A stretch of 64,000 bases of DNA from Streptomyces sp. NBC_01317. GTDB taxonomy: Bacteria; Actinomycetota; Actinomycetes; Streptomycetales; Streptomycetaceae. The stretch lies in NCBI RefSeq assembly GCF_035961655.1, contig NZ_CP108393.1, positions 3,207,501-3,271,500 on the forward strand, given 5' to 3'. The position numbers were made by a program, and so were the translations under genes. Under the pieces are notes generated by a model that saw only the letters and a list, made by a program, of their open reading frames with translations, searched no databases and had not been told where the DNA came from. Positions 7,850-15,221 of the stretch are shown here, in pieces; within the stretch, counting starts at the first letter, position 1, and the number at the start of each line of letters is the position of its first letter.

Positions 7850-8971
7850 TCAGGCCGGGGACGGGATGCGGGACAGGCGGTGGACGTCTCTGGCGGTGGT
7901 GGTGACGCCTGAGAGGAAGCCCTGGGCCCGGGGGGACGCCGAGGACTTGAGCCATTCCGGGGCGATGTCGCAGACCGCGATCCTTACGCCCGTGCCCGCC
8001 AGGGCCAGGGGCAGGGTGTGGACCACCGTGGACGGGAAGCTGAGGACCGTGCTGCCGATGGGGCCGCGGCGGGCGATCAGTTCCAGGGGGAGGTCCGGGC
8101 GGACGATCTCCAGGCCCGTGTCCCCGTGGAGGCGGTGGAGTTTCTCCACGCTCTCGCGGCGGTGCGCGAAGTAGCGGGCCGCGTTGTGCGTACGGGCCAG
8201 GGAGATGACCGCCGCGATGTACTGGTCCACGTCCACCACGCCTGTTTCGACCAGCGAGGTGCCCACCATGTCCGCCGTCTCCGTGATCGACGGCGGGCCG
8301 AAGGTGGCCTTCGTCCACTCGAAGGTGTTCGGTGTGACCTCGATGCCCTCCGGCACCTCGTCCACCGGCATCGAGGTGAAGACCTCCACCGGGCGGTCGG
8401 CGGACGGCGTGAGCCGCCGCCGGGCCGCCGCGGTGACCGGGGCCAGGACCAGCTCGCGCGGCCCGCGTCCGCTGCCGCGCCGGTGCCAGCGCACCAGGCG
8501 CTCTCCGCGGGCGACCTGGCCGATGAACTCCATGGTCGCCGTGCCGTCGTCCACGACCGTCAGCCGCTTGCCGCCGACGAGCGTGAGCAGGAGCTGTACG
8601 TACCGGGAGAACGGATCGCCGATCACGATCCGGTCCGCCCTGCGCAGCAGCGGGGTCAGCTGCCGTACGGTCCGCAGCGGCGCCCCCGCCCCGCTCCGCG
8701 CCTCTTCCCAGCGCACGGTGAACCCCTCGTCGCGGGCCAGGTCGGCCATCCGCCTGAGCTGGCCGCGCGACATGGGGTCGGTCGGGGACAGGACGACGAC
8801 GGTGAGCGCGTCGGCCCGGCCGGCGCGGGAGGCGCCGGTACGGGGATCCGCGTCACCGTCCAGTACGACGGCCGTCCTGGCCCACTCCAGCACGTTCAGC
8901 AGCTGGACCGGGCTCTCGACGAACGCGATCGCTTGCGAGTGCGGGGCGCTGCCCGCGCTGGGGGTCGGCAT
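7850..8971 (-). CDS. Polysialyltransferase-like glycosyltransferase
   Basis: A 373-residue GT-B-like enzyme resembling bacterial polysialyltransferase or GT52 families. It starts with AIAFVESPVQLLNVLEWA (the nucleotide-fold N-terminus of these enzymes), has VVDDGTATMEF near residue 135 and GPIGSTVLSFPSTVVHTL near 320, equivalent to the family's conserved Asp-Gly and Ser-Thr motifs. It probably transfers Kdn (or another nonulosonate) from its CMP form in the cytosol. It is the last gene of a minus-strand operon and starts 5 bases after the synthase stop. The acceptor and linkage cannot be read from sequence. Confidence 0.75.
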   Translation of the reverse strand: MPTPSAGSAPHSQAIAFVESPVQLLNVLEWARTAVVLDGDADPRTGASRAGRADALTVVVLSPTDPMSRGQLRRMADLARDEGFTVRWEEARSGAGAPLRTVRQLTPLLRRADRIVIGDPFSRYVQLLLTLVGGKRLTVVDDGTATMEFIGQVARGERLVRWHRRGSGRGPRELVLAPVTAAARRRLTPSADRPVEVFTSMPVDEVPEGIEVTPNTFEWTKATFGPPSITETADMVGTSLVETGVVDVDQYIAAVISLARTHNAARYFAHRRESVEKLHRLHGDTGLEIVRPDLPLELIARRGPIGSTVLSFPSTVVHTLPLALAGTGVRIAVCDIAPEWLKSSASPRAQGFLSGVTTTARDVHRLSRIPSPA

Positions 8972-8976
8972 GGTCG

Positions 8977-9903
8977 TCAGACCGAGACCGGCTCGGTGGA
9001 CTCGGCGACGACGCCCGCAACACGGCGGAGCTTCTTCATCGGGCCGAGCTCCGACTCGTACACCTTCTTGACACCGTCACCGAGGGACGCCTCGATCGTG
9101 CGGATGTCACGGACGAGGCGCTGGAGGCCCTGCGGCTCGACGGAGGCGGCCTGGTCGGAGCCCCACATCGCGCGGTCGAGGGTGATGTGGCGCTCGACGA
9201 ACGCGGCGCCGAGGGCGACGGCGGCGAGGGTGGTCTGGAGACCGGTCTCGTGGCCGCTGTAGCCGATCGGGACGTTCGGGTACTCCGCCTGGAGGGTGTT
9301 GATGACGCGGAGGTTCAGCTCCTCGGCCTTGGCCGGGTACGTCGACGTGGCGTGGCAGAGCAGGATGTTGTCGCTGCCGAGGACCTCGACCGCGTGGCGG
9401 ATCTGCTTCGGCGTCGACATGCCGGTGGAGAGGATGACCGTACGGCCGGTGGCGCGCAGGGCGCGCAGCAGCTCGTCGTCGGTGAGGGACGCGGAGGCGA
9501 CCTTGTGGGCGGGGACGTCGAACTTCTCCAGGAAGGCGACGGCCTCGGTGTCCCACGGGGAGGCGAACCAGTCGATGCCGCGCTTCTTGCAGTGCTCGTC
9601 GATCGTGCGGTACTCGTCCTCGCCGAACTCGACGCGGTGGCGGTAGTCGATGTACGTCATCCGGCCCCAGGGGGTGTCGCGCTCGATGTCCCACTGGTCG
9701 CGCGGGGTGCAGATCTCCGGGGTGCGCTTCTGGAACTTGACCGCGTCGCAGCCCGCGTCGGCGGCGACGTCGATCAGGGCGAGGGCGTTGTCCAGCTCGC
9801 CGTTGTGGTTGATGCCGATCTCACCCGTGACATAGACGGGGCGACCGGGGCCGGCGGTCCGCGTGCCGAGGGTGCGCAGGCGGGAGGTGGCGTCGGTGCT
9901 CAT
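8977..9903 (-). CDS. neuB: Kdn/sialic acid 9-phosphate synthase (NeuB-like)
   Basis: Condenses phosphoenolpyruvate with a hexose or N-acylhexosamine phosphate to a nine-carbon nonulosonic acid. Family motifs in order: GEIGINHNGELDNA (about 27-40), AVKFQKRTPE (54-63), DWFASPWDTEAV, KVASASLTDDELLRALRATG, ILSTGMSTP, LCHATSTYP, IGYSGHE and FVERHITLDR. The 308-residue length covers the TIM barrel but lacks the C-terminal antifreeze/SAF domain of typical sialate synthases of about 345 residues, as in some phosphate-dependent Kdn synthases. It is third in a four-gene operon, between the cytidylyltransferase and a CMP-sugar glycosyltransferase. Kdn rather than Neu5Ac is inferred from Streptomyces wall-polymer chemistry. 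Confidence 0.88.
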   Translation of the reverse strand: MSTDATSRLRTLGTRTAGPGRPVYVTGEIGINHNGELDNALALIDVAADAGCDAVKFQKRTPEICTPRDQWDIERDTPWGRMTYIDYRHRVEFGEDEYRTIDEHCKKRGIDWFASPWDTEAVAFLEKFDVPAHKVASASLTDDELLRALRATGRTVILSTGMSTPKQIRHAVEVLGSDNILLCHATSTYPAKAEELNLRVINTLQAEYPNVPIGYSGHETGLQTTLAAVALGAAFVERHITLDRAMWGSDQAASVEPQGLQRLVRDIRTIEASLGDGVKKVYESELGPMKKLRRVAGVVAESTEPVSV

Positions 9904-9912
9904 GAGAGGTCC

Positions 9913-11178
9913 TTACTTGTCGTGGGCGTTGATCGTGTGGGGGGTGTCGTTCGGGCGGAGAGCGTGAGACGTGGGGGTCTTCTCCTGCGGGGACGGGACG
10001 TGGAGTCCCGGTCCCAGCAACCAGGCGGCGATCTCACGGATCGCCCCTTCGCCGCCCGGAGTCGTGGTGACGGCACGCGCCGCGGCGCGTACGGCGTCAT
10101 GGGCGCTCGCGACGGCCACCGGCCAGCCGACGAGGCCGAAGCAGCCGAGGTCGTTGACGTCGTTGCCGACGTACAGCACGCGCTCGGGCGCGATGCCGTG
10201 CTCGTCGCACCACTGCTTGAGCGCCAGGTCCTTGCGGTCGATGCCGTGCAGGACGGGGACCTGGAGTTTGCGGGCGCGGGCCGCGACGACGGGGTTCTGC
10301 TCGGTGGAGAGGATGAGCAGTTCCAGCCCGGAGCGGCGCAGCGCGGCGATGCCGAGGCCGTCGCCCCGGTGTACGGCGACCATTTCGCGGCCGTCGGAGT
10401 CGATGAGGACCTTGTCGTCGGTCTGGGTCCCGTCGAAGTCGAGGACGACGGCGTCGATGTCGTCGTGGACGGGCAGCGCGGCCGGGTCGAGGAGCGGCGC
10501 GAGGGCGCGGGCGCGTGCCAGGTCGTGCGGGTCGTCGATCTCCAGGACCCGGGCGGGGTCGGTGGTGACGAGCGCGGTGCGGCCGAAGAAGCGGTGCTGG
10601 GCCGCGCGGAATCCGGCGGCGCGCATCGCGTAGGCGGCGCCGGTCTCCAGGTATTCCTGGGGCCGGTCCTGGCGGCGGGGGCGGTTGGCCTTGTCGTGGT
10701 TGACGCCGTAGCCGTCGCGCTCGGTGCTGCCCGTGCGGTCGTCGCGCCAGATGAAGCCGTGGGTGGGCGCGACGGTCAGGGCGGAGTCGGCGCCGTCCTC
10801 GGTGAGGGCCGTCACGACGCCGTCGAGGTCTTCCGCCGTGATGAACGGGCTGGTGCACTGCACCAGCAGCACGACCTCGGCGGTGACTCCGCGCATCGCG
10901 TGGTACGCGTCCATCGCGTGCAGGACCGCCGCCTCGCTGGTCGCGGTGTCCCCCGCGATCGCGGCGGGGCGCAGCACGACCTCGGCGCCGGCGGTCCTGG
11001 CGACGTCGGCGATCGCCGCGTCGTCCGTGGAGACGACGACGTCGGTGACGTGCCGGGCGGCGAGGCAGGCGCGGACCGCGCGGACGACCAGCGGGACTCC
11101 GCCGACGGGGGCGAGGTTCTTGGCGGGCACGCCCTTGGATCCCCCTCGGGCGGGGATCACGGCGAGGACGGCGTTCAT
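9913..11178 (-). CDS. CMP-nonulosonate cytidylyltransferase fused to a HAD phosphatase
   Basis: A 421-residue two-domain enzyme. Residues 1-230 are a NeuA-type cytidylyltransferase: AVIPARGGSKGVPAKNL at 6-22, LVQCTSPF at 105-112, and EYLETGAAYAMR. Residues 240-390 are a KdsC/NeuA2-type HAD phosphatase: VLDFDGTQTDD with nucleophile D247 and D249, and YVGNDVNDLGCF at 336-347. It could therefore dephosphorylate the NeuB product and activate it as the CMP form. Start ATG 11178 has AAGGAG five bases upstream; the frame is open back to 11304 but that extension is low-complexity Pro/Asp/Arg. Second gene of the operon, ten bases before neuB. Confidence 0.88.
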   Translation of the reverse strand: MNAVLAVIPARGGSKGVPAKNLAPVGGVPLVVRAVRACLAARHVTDVVVSTDDAAIADVARTAGAEVVLRPAAIAGDTATSEAAVLHAMDAYHAMRGVTAEVVLLVQCTSPFITAEDLDGVVTALTEDGADSALTVAPTHGFIWRDDRTGSTERDGYGVNHDKANRPRRQDRPQEYLETGAAYAMRAAGFRAAQHRFFGRTALVTTDPARVLEIDDPHDLARARALAPLLDPAALPVHDDIDAVVLDFDGTQTDDKVLIDSDGREMVAVHRGDGLGIAALRRSGLELLILSTEQNPVVAARARKLQVPVLHGIDRKDLALKQWCDEHGIAPERVLYVGNDVNDLGCFGLVGWPVAVASAHDAVRAAARAVTTTPGGEGAIREIAAWLLGPGLHVPSPQEKTPTSHALRPNDTPHTINAHDK

Positions 11179-11300
11179 CTGTGCTCCTTGGTCCGGAGAC
11201 CGGCCCGGGGACCGGTCCGTGGACGGGTCCGGAGGGCGGGCCACCGGGCGGTCCGTGGGTCGTTGCGTCGTGTGGTCGGCCGCGTGCGCGGCCGGGCCGG

Positions 11301-12623
11301 TCACAGCTCGCCCATGCGGCGGATGACGGGGGCCACGCGCTGCACGCCGTGCCGGTACGCGCCGCGCGCCGCTCCCCGTACGGCTTCGCGCACCGCGCGC
11401 CGCATCCGGGAGTCGTCGCTCGACTCGGCCCTGGTGCCCGGGAGGGGTGTCCCGTCGGCCGCCAGGTGGTAGCGGGCGAGCAGGGGCGGCAGGTAGCCGG
11501 GTGCGGTGGTGGCCGTGTAGTACGGGCGCAGCGGCGGCAGTCCGGGCTCGGCGAGCAGCTGCGCGACGTGCGCGCGGGCCTGGTCGAAGGCCGATTCGTA
11601 CGCGCCGTCGGCGGCGACACCCTGCCGGTCCGCCCAGACGACGTCGGCCTTCGGGCGGTATCCGCCGTCCAGCTGGTCCCAGGACGCGAGGCAGCCGGAG
11701 CCGATGAAGTGGTGGTTGCCCAGCGGCTCACGGATGCCGAGGTCGGTGAGGATCGCGGTGGGGATGCGCCGGTGCAGCGATTCGAGCGCGGCCGTCGAGG
11801 AGACGGTGACCAGGAGGTCCGTACGGTCCAGGACCTCGCCCATGTGCCCGTACACGAGCTGGAAGTTGGGCGGCAGGCCGCCGGGCAGGCGCTCGGCGAG
11901 CTTCTGGTACGGGAACTCCTCGATGTGCGTCGTCTGCTCGCCGGGCTTGCTGCGCAGCTTGAGGAGCACCTCGCGGCGGGGGTGCAGCCGGGCGTGCTCG
12001 ACGAGGCGCTTGAGCACGTACGTACGGTCGGCGCGGCTCACCGGTACGGACGGCTGCGCGGCGAAGACGACGGTGTCGCGGCCCTCCTCGGGGACGTACC
12101 GCTCGCCGGCGAGGAAGGGCAGGGCCGCTTCGGTGACGGAGGAGGCGTCGGCGCCGACCCCTTCGTACACCTCGCGGAAGCGCTTGGCGTCGTAGCGGGA
12201 GTTGGCGAGGACGACGTCGGCGCCGTGGCGCAGCAGCAGTCCGTCGGCGAGCTTCTCGTAGACGACCCCGACGTAGCCGGTGACGACCAGGGGCCGGTCC
12301 GGCAGGCCGAGGGCCGCTATGCCGTGGAGCATGGCCTGGACGGCTCCGCCGACGAGGGCCAGGACGACGATGTCGTACGGCTCCTCGCGCAGGGTCTTCA
12401 GGAAGGCGGTACCGGTCATCTCGCGCAGGGCATCGGCGTCCGCCCCGACCTCGGCGAGCTGTCGGGCGGTGGGCGTGGCTCGGCCGCGCAGCAGGAACCC
12501 GCTGAGCTCGACGGAGCGGTCTTCCGGGGCGATGCGGCGCGCGGTCAGCGCGCCCCATTTCCACCGGGTGTCGGAGTCGGCGAGCACCGCGACCCGGACC
12601 GCTGGACTGGTACGTGATGGCAC
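11301..12623 (-). CDS. Putative glycosyltransferase, DUF6716-like
   Basis: A 440-residue protein resembling the DUF6716 putative glycosyltransferases found with NeuA/NeuB genes in Streptomyces. An N-terminal Rossmann-like half begins VRVAVLADSDTRWKWGAL. The middle has VVTGYVGVVYEKLADGLLL and DVVLANSRYD, and the C-terminal half VFAAQPSVPVSR, KLRSKPGEQTTH and LVTVSSTAALESLHR, the last being a typical nucleotide-sugar-binding stretch of GT-B folds. First gene of the minus-strand operon, reading from a promoter in 12624-12759. GTG 12623 is used with only a weak ribosome binding site. Donor and acceptor unknown. Confidence 0.7.
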   Translation of the reverse strand: MPSRTSPAVRVAVLADSDTRWKWGALTARRIAPEDRSVELSGFLLRGRATPTARQLAEVGADADALREMTGTAFLKTLREEPYDIVVLALVGGAVQAMLHGIAALGLPDRPLVVTGYVGVVYEKLADGLLLRHGADVVLANSRYDAKRFREVYEGVGADASSVTEAALPFLAGERYVPEEGRDTVVFAAQPSVPVSRADRTYVLKRLVEHARLHPRREVLLKLRSKPGEQTTHIEEFPYQKLAERLPGGLPPNFQLVYGHMGEVLDRTDLLVTVSSTAALESLHRRIPTAILTDLGIREPLGNHHFIGSGCLASWDQLDGGYRPKADVVWADRQGVAADGAYESAFDQARAHVAQLLAEPGLPPLRPYYTATTAPGYLPPLLARYHLAADGTPLPGTRAESSDDSRMRRAVREAVRGAARGAYRHGVQRVAPVIRRMGEL

Positions 12624-12759
12624 GCCCTGGACGTTAGGAAGTGATTCCCTTCGTCAGCCCAACTCAACGGCAATAAAGGGTTAACAGCACGTCTACGAAT
12701 GGGGGCAGGGGGGCGGAAGCGACTGGATTCATCATTCCGCCACTCGTCGTTCACCTTCC

Positions 12760-13791
12760 GTGCGCCCGAATGTCAGCGTGGAAGATCAGGCGCCCTCTAG
12801 CGTGACGCGGGTGGTCAAGCTCTCTGTTGTCGTGCCGTTCTACAACGTGCAGACATATGCCCTCGAAACACTGAGAAGCCTGCGGGCCAACGCCCGTGAG
12901 GACTTCGAGTTCCTCCTCGTGGACGACTGTTCGTCCGACGGAACTCCCGAAATACTCGAACGGGCGGAGCGTGATCTTCCGGGAGCGGTGCTCCTCAGAC
13001 ATGAGAAGAACGGCGGTCTGGCCACCGCGCGCAACACGGGCATCGACGCGGCCCGCGGCGAGTACGTGACGTTCCTGGACGGGGACGACTGGGCGGCGCC
13101 CGGCTACTACTCCCAGCTGGTGACCGCCGCCGAGGCCCTGGGCTGTGACTTCGTCCGTACGGATCATGTCCAGTTCACCGGCAGGGCCCGTACGGTCCAC
13201 CGGGTCCCGGTCGGCCGGCACGGCGAGGTCCTGAACCCCCGCGACGCGATCCTGCCCGCCCACCGCACCACGTCCGTCGACTACGCCTACGCGTGGGCGG
13301 GGATCTACCACCGCCGCATCGTCGACCGGGGCCTGGTGCACTTCACGCACGGGCTGCGCACCGCCGAGGACCGGCCGTGGATCTGGCGGCTGCACCGCGA
13401 GGCGGAGTCCTTCGCGGCCGTCGGGCTGCTCGGGGTGTTCTACCGGCGCGGGGTGGCGTCGTCGCTGACCCAGATCGGGGACGTACGCCAGCTCGACTTC
13501 ATCCGGGCCTTCGACGAGGTGATCGAGGAGACGGCGAAGGACGCCGACGCCGACCGGTTCCTGTCCAAGGCCGTGCGCACCTATTGCGCGATCATCGCCC
13601 ACCACCTGGGGGCGAAAGAACGGTTCGAACCGGCGGTGGCGAAAAAGCTGCGTTCCCTGAGCGCCGCCGCCCTGAAACGGCTTCCCCAGGACATTTTGAA
13701 AGAAGCACTGGATTCGATGGACTTCGAGCGCTCGGAGCGGCTGCGCCGCCTGGGCAAGCGATCCATGTCGGCCGCGAAGGCGGCCGCGTGA
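12760..13791 (+). CDS. Family 2 glycosyltransferase
   Basis: Inverting GT-A enzyme, probably adding a neutral sugar to the growing wall glycan at the cytosolic membrane face. Motifs: LSVVVPFYNVQTYALETL (about 21-38), EFLLVDDCSSDGTPEILE, GGLATARNTGIDAARGEY and the metal/nucleotide site TFLDGDDWAAPGYY; a later TAEDRPWIWR provides the usual ED base. The GTG at 12760 gives 343 residues; homologs often start close to VVKLSVVV, so a GTG near 12808 is a realistic alternative. The C-terminal 60 residues are basic. Its stop overlaps the next gene's ATG (TGATG at 13789-13793). Confidence 0.85.
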   Translation: MRPNVSVEDQAPSSVTRVVKLSVVVPFYNVQTYALETLRSLRANAREDFEFLLVDDCSSDGTPEILERAERDLPGAVLLRHEKNGGLATARNTGIDAARGEYVTFLDGDDWAAPGYYSQLVTAAEALGCDFVRTDHVQFTGRARTVHRVPVGRHGEVLNPRDAILPAHRTTSVDYAYAWAGIYHRRIVDRGLVHFTHGLRTAEDRPWIWRLHREAESFAAVGLLGVFYRRGVASSLTQIGDVRQLDFIRAFDEVIEETAKDADADRFLSKAVRTYCAIIAHHLGAKERFEPAVAKKLRSLSAAALKRLPQDILKEALDSMDFERSERLRRLGKRSMSAAKAAA

Positions 13792-15149
13792 TGGTGACCT
13801 CGCCTTTTGTGACCGGTGCGCGGGAGACGACGCAGATCTTCTGCGTGTCCACGCTGTACGGGGCCGCGACGCTGGCCGCCGCGATCGACGCGGGGCTCTA
13901 CCGGCCGGCCGGGCGTCGGCTGCTGGTCGTCAGCAACAACGCCGGTACGCCCGAACTCACCCCGTCCGTCAGCGACATGCCGGGCTTCGCGCGACTGCGC
14001 CGCCGCTTCGACGACCTGGTGTCGTGGAACGAGACCATCGCGCCCTTCCACCCGGCCGTCTGGGAGCCCCGCCCCGACGACCTGCCCCTCTGGGAGCGCC
14101 ACCTGCGGCTCGCGTGGGGGCTCGGTGACGACGACCTCCAGCTGATCGTGGAGTCGATCCAGGTCAACCCCGCGCAGGCCATCGCGCAGATCCTCGGCGG
14201 CGCCTCGATGGAGGTGTACGCGGACGGGCTGATGAGTTACGGCCCCACCCGCTCCAAGATCGACCCGCTGATCGGCGGGCGGGTGCGCAGGCTGCTGCAC
14301 CTCGACCTCGTGCCGGGGCTCACCCCCCGGCTCCTCACCGAGTTCGGCGTCGAGCCGGAGCTGGTGCCGACGGACGCGTTCGTCCACGTGCTGGACGAAC
14401 TCGCCGACGCGGAGGAGCAGTTCGAGACTCCGGCGGTGGCTCCCGCCCTCCTCCTGGGCCAGTACCTCTCGGCGCTCGGCATCCTCACCGAGCGCGAGGA
14501 GGAGGAGCTGCACGTACGGATGGTGAAGGGCGCGGCGGCCCTCGGGCACACCCGGGTGATCTTCAAGCCGCATCCGGCCGCGCCCGCGGTCTGGTCGCGG
14601 CTGCTGGAGAGCGAGGCGGAGAGCGCCGGGGTCGAACTGACCGTCCTCGACTCCCCCGTACTGGCCGAGGTGCTGTTCCGGCGGATCAAGCCGGCGCTGG
14701 TGGTGGGGTGCTTCTCCACCGCCCTGTTCACGGCGTCCGCGTTCTACGGCCTGCCGGTGGCGCGGGTCGGCACCGACATCCTGCTGGACCGGCTGGCCCC
14801 GTACCAGAACAGCAACCGGGTGCCGATCACCATCGTGGACGCGCTGCTGCCGCCGCTGGACGACCGGGGCACGCACCGCCCTGACCCCCACCTGCCGGGA
14901 CTGCTGGCGGCCGTGGGCTTCGCGATGCAGCCGCAGATATACCCGGAGCTGCGGGGCGAGGCGGAGGCGTACCTCTCCCGGCACCTGGACGAGCGGACGT
15001 GGCGCTACTTCAAGCGGCGCCGGCTGACCGGGCTCGGCCTGCCGGGCGGGGTGCCGGCCCAGCTGGCGCGGCTGCCCCGCAACGCGACGGCCCGGCGGAT
15101 GGTGCGCCGGGCGAAGAAGCTGCGCAGGACGGTCCTGCGCGGGGACTGA
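13791..15149 (+). CDS. Polysialyltransferase family protein
   Basis: A 452-residue member of the bacterial alpha-2,8-polysialyltransferase family. Visible: IFCVSTLYGAATLAAAID (17-34), the YADGLMSYGPTRSKIDPL region with D145-G146, the HP motif IFKPHPAAP (H261) and the Ser/Thr motif VVGCFSTALFTAS (306-318), all catalytic or CMP-binding in the family. It likely polymerises or adds Kdn units from the CMP donor made by the divergent operon. Translation is coupled to the GT2 gene before it. The C-terminus is very basic, suggesting contact with the membrane or an acidic polymer. A strong terminator follows. Confidence 0.85.
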   Translation: MVTSPFVTGARETTQIFCVSTLYGAATLAAAIDAGLYRPAGRRLLVVSNNAGTPELTPSVSDMPGFARLRRRFDDLVSWNETIAPFHPAVWEPRPDDLPLWERHLRLAWGLGDDDLQLIVESIQVNPAQAIAQILGGASMEVYADGLMSYGPTRSKIDPLIGGRVRRLLHLDLVPGLTPRLLTEFGVEPELVPTDAFVHVLDELADAEEQFETPAVAPALLLGQYLSALGILTEREEEELHVRMVKGAAALGHTRVIFKPHPAAPAVWSRLLESEAESAGVELTVLDSPVLAEVLFRRIKPALVVGCFSTALFTASAFYGLPVARVGTDILLDRLAPYQNSNRVPITIVDALLPPLDDRGTHRPDPHLPGLLAAVGFAMQPQIYPELRGEAEAYLSRHLDERTWRYFKRRRLTGLGLPGGVPAQLARLPRNATARRMVRRAKKLRRTVLRGD

Positions 15150-15177
15150 GCCCCGGGATCGTGCGAGGAACAACTCC

Positions 15178-15217
15178 GGGCGCCGGGCGGGCCGTTCACA
15201 CGGCCCGCCCGGCGCCC
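15178..15217. terminator. Perfect 18-bp terminator stem between converging genes
   Basis: Arms 15178-15195 and 15200-15217 (GGGCGCCGGGCGGGCCGT and its exact complement) around loop TCAC. It stands between the polysialyltransferase gene and the minus-strand fusion gene ending at 15222, so it can end transcription from both sides. Confidence 0.9.
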
Positions 15218-15221
15218 GCCG

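Noticed and set aside
9187..12617. Long plus-strand frames across the NeuA/NeuB operon
   Set aside because: Shadows of conserved minus-strand enzymes; translations are low-complexity and without motifs.
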